Made by a program: the position numbers and the translations under genes. A DNA stretch of 49,476 nt from NCBI GenBank assembly GCA_026414805.1, contig JAOAIH010000017.1, positions 1-49,476 on the forward strand, given 5' to 3'. Below, piece by piece: positions 44,300 to 49,476 of this stretch. Source of the DNA: Spirochaetota bacterium (lineage in GTDB: Bacteria; Spirochaetota; UBA4802; UB4802). The first letter of the stretch is position 1. Each line of letters begins with the position of its first letter. Under the pieces are notes generated by a model. That model saw only the letters and a program-made list of their open reading frames with translations. It ran no database searches and was not told where the DNA came from.

Positions 44300-44913
44300 A
44301 CAGCAAACGGTTCCCAAAATTGTTACTCCATACATGCTGTGGACCGTGTCTCACGCATGTATATGAAGTATTATCACAACAATTTAATGTTCATGTTTTC
44401 TATTACAATCCAAATATAGCACCACGGTCAGAATACCAACTACGATTGCGTGAAGTTGAACAATTTTCCAGCTACAATTCAATACCAGTAACTATCGGTA
44501 ACTATAATCAAAAAGATTGGTTTAATACGGTAAAACCATACCGCATGTATGGTGAGATGTCGCAGAGATGTTTTGCTTGCTATGATTTTCGATTGAGGGA
44601 AACTTTTAAAGTAGCAAAGGAAAATAAATTTGATGCTGTATGCACCACATTAACAGTAAGCCCTTATAAGGATGCAGAGAGAATTAATGAAATAGGCATC
44701 AACCTGTCAAAATTGTACGAAATAAAGTTTATATCAAAAGATTTTAAGTCTGATGGCGGATACCAGCAGTCCATTGAATTATCTAAAAAATATGGAATGT
44801 ACAGACAAAAGTATTGTGGATGTATTTATTCAAAGCTTGAAAGAAAAAAGTCATCATTGTGGTCTATTAAAGTCAAAAAATTTAAAGAATCAATGCATCA
44901 TTCATATAAATAA
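44296..44913 (+). CDS. queH: Epoxyqueuosine reductase QueH
   Basis: 205 aa. QueH (DUF208) reduces epoxyqueuosine to queuosine in tRNA with a 4Fe-4S cluster and a second metal, replacing QueG. Motifs: LLLHTCCGPC (about residues 10-19), the pair RCFACY, and QKYCGCIYS; the paired cysteines in each are conserved. The GTG start overlaps the previous stop. No other que genes are in the window. Confidence 0.93.
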   Translation: MNSKRFPKLLLHTCCGPCLTHVYEVLSQQFNVHVFYYNPNIAPRSEYQLRLREVEQFSSYNSIPVTIGNYNQKDWFNTVKPYRMYGEMSQRCFACYDFRLRETFKVAKENKFDAVCTTLTVSPYKDAERINEIGINLSKLYEIKFISKDFKSDGGYQQSIELSKKYGMYRQKYCGCIYSKLERKKSSLWSIKVKKFKESMHHSYK

Positions 44914-45055
44914 GTTGGCGCTAAAAATGCACTCAATTAAATAGTTTATAGTAGGGCAGTAGATTATAATTTATATTATTGATTAGAAATTCTATAAAGA
45001 CAGTATTGCATAACAATAATAATTTTCTACACAGCGTTATTACAATGGTGTTAGT

Positions 45056-45667
45056 ATGGATATTAAAGAAAATTATTATGAGCTTTTTCCACAGTTGAAT
45101 GATATTGTCATTTTGTATCAGGAAGTAGAAGCAATAATCAATAACATTAAATCTTCATTTTCAATTTTCTGTCCACATGGCTGTGGTACCTGTTGTGATA
45201 CATCCATTGAAAATATTGAAGCTTCAATAGTAGAAATGTTGCCGCTTTGCATACATATCTATGAACAACACAATTACCAGTTGTGGCTGGATAAAGCAAA
45301 TGAAAAGCAATGCATTTTTTATGATACAAGCCCTCTCAAAAAAAGTTCAGGATGCTGTATGGTATATACTTACAGACCACTAGTATGCCGTTTATTTGGC
45401 TTTAGTTTTACAAAAAATAAATATGGGGCGATAGTTCCTGTGGCATGCTCTATTCTACAAAAACAATATAAAGATAAGAGTAATTTTATTGCAATTGCCA
45501 AAGATTCTTTACCCATGATGAGCTCTTTTTCATTGCAGTCAATAATGATAGACACAGTAAGAAGTGATAGATACCCAATAAATGAGGCTTTTGTTAAAGC
45601 GATGGAGTATGTGGTGTTGAAAATAAGTTTAACAGTGAATGATTCAAATTATAATAAAATTGCTTAA
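45056..45667 (+). CDS. YkgJ-type cysteine-cluster protein
   Basis: 203 aa. An N-terminal cluster CPHGCGTCC (about residues 40-48) with further Cys residues in CIFYD, CCMVYTYRPLVCRLFGF and VACS matches the YkgJ (zinc or iron chelating, Fe-S cluster-like) family pattern in spacing. It may bind an Fe-S cluster or zinc; the biological role is unknown. A GGGGCGATAGTTCC word lies inside it (45425-45438), encoding the residues GAIVP. Confidence 0.75.
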   Translation: MDIKENYYELFPQLNDIVILYQEVEAIINNIKSSFSIFCPHGCGTCCDTSIENIEASIVEMLPLCIHIYEQHNYQLWLDKANEKQCIFYDTSPLKKSSGCCMVYTYRPLVCRLFGFSFTKNKYGAIVPVACSILQKQYKDKSNFIAIAKDSLPMMSSFSLQSIMIDTVRSDRYPINEAFVKAMEYVVLKISLTVNDSNYNKIA

Positions 45668-45694
45668 AAATTAAAGAACAACATATTATTATAC

Positions 45695-45724
45695 TTGTAA
45701 TATTTTGTAACCATCTGATATAAT
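45695..45724 (+). promoter_or_regulatory. Promoter of the CHASE2 cyclase gene
   Basis: TTGTAA (45695-45700), an 18-nt spacer and a perfect TATAAT (45719-45724). The ATG at 45755 follows an AGGTGG site. Confidence 0.6.
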
Positions 45725-45754
45725 GCAGAAAAAATAAATATATTCAGGTGGTTT

Positions 45755-48364
45755 ATGCCAATAAATAAATTTGAAAATTTACGAAAAAATATTGAATCAA
45801 ATCCGTTATATGGTATTGTTATTGGATGTGTACTTGGTTTGCTTATTATTGCTTTTGTATTCACTGATGTCTACAGACTTTTTGAATATAAACTGTTTGA
45901 TGTCCGTTTTAAAATAAAACCACAGCTTCCACAATGGGAATATCTTACCTTTCTTGATATTGATGACAACAGCATTACTAATGTAGGACAATTCCCTTGG
46001 CCACGATATATCTACGCACAAGGTCTGGAGGTGATAAAGGATATTGGACCAAAGCAGATTGCATTTGATATCCAGTTTATGGATAAATCACCACGTTATG
46101 CGCAGCCTGAAATATTAAAAATAGTTGAAGAAAAGGTAAAAGCCGGCAAAAGAATTACATATGAAGAGTTAAATCAGGCAATACTAGATAGTGACAAACT
46201 CTTTTCAGAAGCTATCAGCAAAAATAATGTTATTTTGGCTTATTCATTTTTAAATCGTACTTTAACAGAAGCAAAATTATCTCCAGAAGAACAAAAAAAA
46301 CGTAATGAGTCCATTCAGCGATTTGAAAAAATAGCTTCAATCCCTGTTCCCAAGGATAAGCAGAACGAATTTGCACGTTACATTGACCCTACCAGAGTAA
46401 TTATCCAGTATCCAATACCTGAGATTGCCATGAGTGCAAAGGATTTTGGGTATGTCGATAGCGACTTTGATATGGATGGTATTGCCCGGCGTATCAGACT
46501 TATACGTGTATTTAAAGATAGAATTTATTTCCACATGGCAATGGTCATGCTCATGGATTTGATGAAAGTGAAGAAGTCGGATGTGGAGATAGTTCATGGT
46601 AAGCATATTATACTGCATAATGCAACCGATCCCATAACATTGAATAAAAGGGATTATGTAATCCCCATTGATGATGCTGGCATGGCGTATGTTCACTGGA
46701 GTGGAGAATTTACAGAGACTTTCAATCATGTGTCCTTTTACGCATTGCTAGAATATAGTCAGCTAAAAGATACTGTCCATGAGTTTTTTGATGAACAGGA
46801 AGTTCAATCAAAAAACACTGAGCGCAGCAGACTATATGGTGAGCTGGCAACAATGAATGAAATATTAGAAAAAACAAAAGACCTTAAGGCAAAACAGGAA
46901 CTATGGAAAAAAATTACCAATACCCGCCAACGATTATATGAAATAGAAAGAGGGTATATTAAGAACCTGGAAAATCAATTAATGGAGATACAAAAACAAT
47001 CAAAAGAAAGTAATGATACCAAGTTACAGGAGGCAAAAACAAATTTAATTAATTTTATTAATGCTGCACGATTAGTACTAGAAGTTGATCGGCTAAAAGA
47101 TCATTCATGTATAATTGGATTAACTGCAACTGCATCCCATGATATTGGTGTAACGCCACTTTCGTCAGAATATTTGATGGTTGGGACATATCATAATTTT
47201 ATTAATACAGTTTTACAGCAGGCCTATATTCATCAGATTCCTCAATGGATAGATTATTCCCTAATTTTATTTTTTGCAATTGTACTGGTACTAGCGGTAC
47301 AAAGGTTAAGTGCAACTGGAACAATCATTGCAATAGTTGGAACTCTGGTTGTGTATAATATTGTTAATATAGTTCTATTTTCATTTAAAAATCTTTATAT
47401 GGACCAATTAGGGGTATCGCTGGCAATTCTTTTACCTTCTGCAATTATCAGTAGTGTGAAATTTATGAGTGAGGAAAGCCAAAAGCGTTACATTAAAGAA
47501 GTCTTTTCAAAATATATGGCACCTAGAGTAGTAGAAGAATTAATAAAGGATCCAGGAAAATTACAATTAGGCGGAGAATTGCGAAATATAAGTATATTTT
47601 TCTCAGATGTTGCGGGGTTTTCATCTATTTCAGAAAAATTAACACCACCACAGCTTGTTGCATTATTAAACGAATATTTATCCGAAATGACCGATATAAT
47701 TTTACGTTATGAAGGAACTGTGGATAAATATGAGGGTGATGCAATTATAGCATTTTTTGGTGCCCCCCTTGCATTTGAGGATCATCCAGAAAGGGTGTGT
47801 CTAGCTGCTATTGATATGAAACGCAGGCTGGCAGAATTAAGAGAAGAATGGCGGAAAAAAGGCACTTTTGAGCTAAAGGTACGAATGGGTATAAATACCG
47901 GAGATGCGGTTGTTGGTAATATGGGCTCAAGACAACGGATGGATTATACGATGATGGGCGATGCAGTGAATCTTGCTTCACGGTTGGAAGGTGCTAATAA
48001 ATATTATGGTACGTATACTATGATAAGCGAAACAACATACGAACGAGTAAAAGATATAATTGAGGCAAGAGAACTTGATCTGATACGAGTGGTGGGCAAA
48101 GAACAGCCCATTAAAGTGTATGAACTACTAGGCAAGAAGGGCACTTTACCGGATTATATGTATGAAATGCTAAAAAAATATAATGAAGGTTTAGCTCTAT
48201 TCAGGGAACGCCAATGGGATGAAGCTCTGTCAGCTTTTAAGGCAGGAGTTAAAATTGTACCTGATGATGGTCCTTGCAAAACTTATATAGAGCGTTGTAA
48301 AGAATTTGCCAAAACTCCACCCCCAAAGAAATGGGATGGAGTTTACAGGCTTAAAACAAAATGA
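45755..48364 (+). CDS. CHASE2-domain class III adenylate cyclase
   Basis: 869 aa. Order: N-terminal membrane span (about 18-38), a large extracytoplasmic CHASE2 sensor (about 45-500) with FAFDIQFMDKSP-like AFDIQFMDKSP and a coiled-coil insertion (about 345-425), three membrane spans (about 507-590), a linker ending KYMAPRVVEELI, and a class III cyclase domain. In the catalytic domain: metal-binding FFSDVAGFS, DKYEGDAIIAFFG, and the DYTMMGDAVNLASRLEGA segment. The Lys in DKYEGD and the Thr in DYTMMGD are the usual pair for ATP over GTP, so cAMP is the likely product. A TPR-like tail follows. It senses an external cue through CHASE2. Confidence 0.92.
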   Translation: MPINKFENLRKNIESNPLYGIVIGCVLGLLIIAFVFTDVYRLFEYKLFDVRFKIKPQLPQWEYLTFLDIDDNSITNVGQFPWPRYIYAQGLEVIKDIGPKQIAFDIQFMDKSPRYAQPEILKIVEEKVKAGKRITYEELNQAILDSDKLFSEAISKNNVILAYSFLNRTLTEAKLSPEEQKKRNESIQRFEKIASIPVPKDKQNEFARYIDPTRVIIQYPIPEIAMSAKDFGYVDSDFDMDGIARRIRLIRVFKDRIYFHMAMVMLMDLMKVKKSDVEIVHGKHIILHNATDPITLNKRDYVIPIDDAGMAYVHWSGEFTETFNHVSFYALLEYSQLKDTVHEFFDEQEVQSKNTERSRLYGELATMNEILEKTKDLKAKQELWKKITNTRQRLYEIERGYIKNLENQLMEIQKQSKESNDTKLQEAKTNLINFINAARLVLEVDRLKDHSCIIGLTATASHDIGVTPLSSEYLMVGTYHNFINTVLQQAYIHQIPQWIDYSLILFFAIVLVLAVQRLSATGTIIAIVGTLVVYNIVNIVLFSFKNLYMDQLGVSLAILLPSAIISSVKFMSEESQKRYIKEVFSKYMAPRVVEELIKDPGKLQLGGELRNISIFFSDVAGFSSISEKLTPPQLVALLNEYLSEMTDIILRYEGTVDKYEGDAIIAFFGAPLAFEDHPERVCLAAIDMKRRLAELREEWRKKGTFELKVRMGINTGDAVVGNMGSRQRMDYTMMGDAVNLASRLEGANKYYGTYTMISETTYERVKDIIEARELDLIRVVGKEQPIKVYELLGKKGTLPDYMYEMLKKYNEGLALFRERQWDEALSAFKAGVKIVPDDGPCKTYIERCKEFAKTPPPKKWDGVYRLKTK

Positions 48365-48370
48365 TATTAT

Positions 48371-48808
48371 TTACTGCTGTTTTTTATATTTCATCTGACC
48401 GGCCCATTTAGGAGTTCCATCGTCATTGCGTAATGCAAATTCTTTTTCCTTAGTTTTAATAGTTTTTGCTATAATAACAGTTTCATTATTCATTGTTGTC
48501 TTAGATCCAAAAATTGTAACACTATCTCCTTTTTTAACTTTGATATTTTGATTAACATAATCAGTGGGTCCTAAAAAAACTTTTACTGTTTCGTTATTAC
48601 TTTTTACTTTTATATAAAAATGGTTCATAGTTGAACCGCAGCAGGGGTGTGATTCATTTATAATGTCATCGACAACACCAGAAACAGTTGCCTCGGTTTT
48701 TGCATTATACATATGATACATCATTCCTTTGCCATGATGATGCTGAGCAAATACTAAAGTAGATACAAAAATAAAACTTAATGTTAAAATTGTTTTTACA
48801 TTGTACAT
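48371..48808 (-). CDS. Secreted small protein with His/Met-rich N-terminus and OB-like domain
   Basis: 145 aa. A signal peptide (about residues 1-21, cleaved near VFA-Q) leads to HHHGKGMMYHMY, a His/Met cluster likely to bind copper or another soft metal. The domain after it (about 40-120) holds HPCCGSTMNHFYIKV and the pattern of a small OB-like beta barrel. It is convergent with the cyclase gene (stops 6 nt apart). A role in periplasmic metal handling, in line with the Cus-type pump at 12973-18816, is inference. Its family is not recognised with certainty. Confidence 0.65.
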   Translation of the reverse strand: MYNVKTILTLSFIFVSTLVFAQHHHGKGMMYHMYNAKTEATVSGVVDDIINESHPCCGSTMNHFYIKVKSNNETVKVFLGPTDYVNQNIKVKKGDSVTIFGSKTTMNNETVIIAKTIKTKEKEFALRNDDGTPKWAGQMKYKKQQ

Positions 48809-49038
48809 AATGTTACTCCTTTTTAAGATATTAAGAATATACTTAAATATAATATGTTAAATCATAAATGTCAAGTGGGGTTTCTCATTATTTTAGGATA
48901 CAGCATTAGAGTAAAGTGATTTTTCTTATTTGGATATTCTTAAAAATATTTTCATATATTGACATTTATTATAATGTTTCATGCTATATTTTTCTGTAAT
49001 AGCGTTGCTTACAGTATAATTGTAAAACGATTTAATGA

Positions 49039-49176
49039 CATGCATTGTCTAATGGTGTTGCATTAGGGTTTAATTCCTACACTACGTTTTGTACAGTGTT
49101 TTCCAAGATGGTTGGCATGTCGCCAAAACAATACCGTAAGGAACACCTAAAAAATGATCAGTTACAAAATCATTGA
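49039..49176 (+). pseudogene. C-terminal remnant of an AraC-family regulator
   Basis: Read in frame from 49039 to the stop at 49176 (46 codons). The frame has a stop directly upstream (49036-49038) and no start codon. The residues ALGFNSYTTFCTVFSKMVG followed by MSPKQYRKEH are the second half of an AraC-type helix-turn-helix, including the GFNSYTTF and MSPKQYR signatures. The rest of the regulator is missing, so this is a broken gene. The amidohydrolase ATG (49154) lies inside its tail in another frame. Confidence 0.85.
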
Positions 49177-49476
49177 TTTCCATGTGCACTTATTTCCTGA
49201 TAAAATGTTTGAAGCGCTATGGAAATCGTTTGTAAAAGATTATGGATGGGATGTTATTTATCGCTTATACTATAATGAATGTATTGAATATCTTAAAGAG
49301 CATGATGTTGAAAAAATTGTATATTCAAATTATGCTCATAAAGCTGGTGTTGCAAAGCAACTGAATGAATGGAATCTAAAAGTTCTCAATGAACATGATA
49401 ACGTGTACTGTTTTTGTGCGTTTCATCCTGATGATGATATTACAATTGTACATGAGTTTATTACGCACCCAAAGGT
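49154..49476 (+). CDS. Amidohydrolase-family protein (N-terminal part, runs off the window)
   Basis: 107 codons open to the window end. The start MISYKIIDFHVHLFPDKMF has the HxH metal-ligand motif of amidohydrolase_2-type TIM barrels (FHVHLFPD). A TAAGGAA ribosome binding site lies about 13 nt upstream, in the AraC remnant. The later segment VEKIVYSNYAHKAG and YCFCAFHPDDD fit the same family. Substrate unknown. Confidence 0.85.
   Translation, partial: MISYKIIDFHVHLFPDKMFEALWKSFVKDYGWDVIYRLYYNECIEYLKEHDVEKIVYSNYAHKAGVAKQLNEWNLKVLNEHDNVYCFCAFHPDDDITIVHEFITHPK

Larger units (their letters stand above)
294..45434. repeat. Dispersed over-represented oligonucleotide GCGATAGY (23 exact GCGATAG copies)
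   Basis: GCGATAG or its complement CTATCGC starts at 294, 2482, 2746, 5245, 9557, 11123, 13747, 15559, 16519, 21823, 23061, 24941, 25184, 26578, 27734, 30588, 30853, 32638, 38981, 39299, 41352, 41753 and 45428 (13 in plus and 10 in minus orientation). In all 23 the next base is C or T, and the one after is A or T. The longest shared form, GCGATAGCTC, occurs 8 times (11123, 23058, 24941, 26575, 30588, 30853, 39299, 41349). By hand estimate about 3 copies of the 7-mer would be expected at 35% G+C. Twenty copies are in genes, in at least four codon registers; three are intergenic. Near-variants occur at 2542, 19467, 34715 and 44492. Confidence 0.85.

Noticed and set aside
294-45434. The GCGATAG word as a strand-biased Chi- or KOPS-like signal
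   Set aside because: Copies are nearly balanced (13 plus, 10 minus) in a window with mixed gene directions, so no strand bias is seen at this scale.
48959-48990. Promoter for the AraC remnant or amidohydrolase (TTGACA at 48959)
   Set aside because: Only TATATT at 20-nt spacing or TATAAT too close; not a convincing pair.
49039-49176. A short intact regulatory gene
   Set aside because: There is no start codon and only the second half of the AraC helix-turn-helix is present, so it is a remnant.
1-49476. tRNA, rRNA, CRISPR array or complete insertion sequence
   Set aside because: Checked intergenic stretches by eye for cloverleaf patterns, regular spaced repeats and transposase motifs; none found. 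Small structured RNAs without strong motifs could be missed.

Overview
The window is AT-rich, tightly packed bacterial chromosome. It has no rRNA, tRNA, CRISPR array or intact mobile element that I could see. A likely home is a free-living, flagellated, Gram-negative-type anaerobe or microaerophile, possibly in or near the Spirochaetota. The support is a fliS gene with a FlgN-like partner, several outer-membrane beta-barrel candidates, a TolC/RND efflux system, a nadD-LCP-rsfS block, a CHASE2 adenylate cyclase and an NtrC-type regulator. The taxonomic call is inference; nothing in the window proves it.

Layout. Positions 1-2450 hold an ECF sigma / anti-sigma pair (minus strand), a small secreted Lys/Glu-rich protein and a putative outer-membrane protein. 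Positions 2548-6480 hold nadA and three proteins of unknown family. Positions 6670-12579 are minus strand: acyl-CoA ligase, a membrane protein, a FlgN-like protein, fliS, purC and gatB. Positions 12973-18816 encode a CusCBA-type copper/silver efflux system, with a strong promoter overlapped by a perfect 14-bp inverted repeat. Positions 19101-23854 form a probable operon: a small membrane protein, nadD, an LCP-family protein, rsfS, a degenerate histidine kinase and an NtrC-type activator. Positions 23896-28834 hold a Kelch-type propeller, a monofunctional transglycosylase, a TusA-DUF3343 fusion, an APC permease and an Omp85-like protein.

Positions 28843-32137 form a three-gene cassette: a MoxR-type AAA+ ATPase, a DUF2201-like metallopeptidase fused to a VWA domain, and a protein made of six gap-free 28-residue repeats. 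Positions 32307-35327 pair a paraoxonase-like lactonase with a GH36 alpha-galactosidase. Positions 35622-40891 hold citrate synthase, a CrtI-like oxidoreductase behind a perfect palindrome, an FAD/2Fe-2S reductase and an NMO/FabK-like enzyme. Positions 40925-49476 hold an SGNH-fold protein with altered catalytic residues, a lipid kinase, DAHP synthase, a composite GC-rich hairpin element, queH, a YkgJ-type protein, the CHASE2 cyclase, a His-rich secreted protein, an AraC-family remnant and the start of an amidohydrolase.

The most unusual signals are two. First, a short oligonucleotide, GCGATAGY (Y = C/T), occurs 23 times on both strands and in several reading frames, far more than base composition predicts; its longest common form is GCGATAGCTC (8 exact copies). 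It behaves like a genome-scale dispersed word of the HIP1 or DNA-uptake-sequence kind, and I know of no description of it. Second, the MoxR / metallopeptidase-VWA / 28-residue-repeat cassette looks like a coherent but uncharacterised machine.
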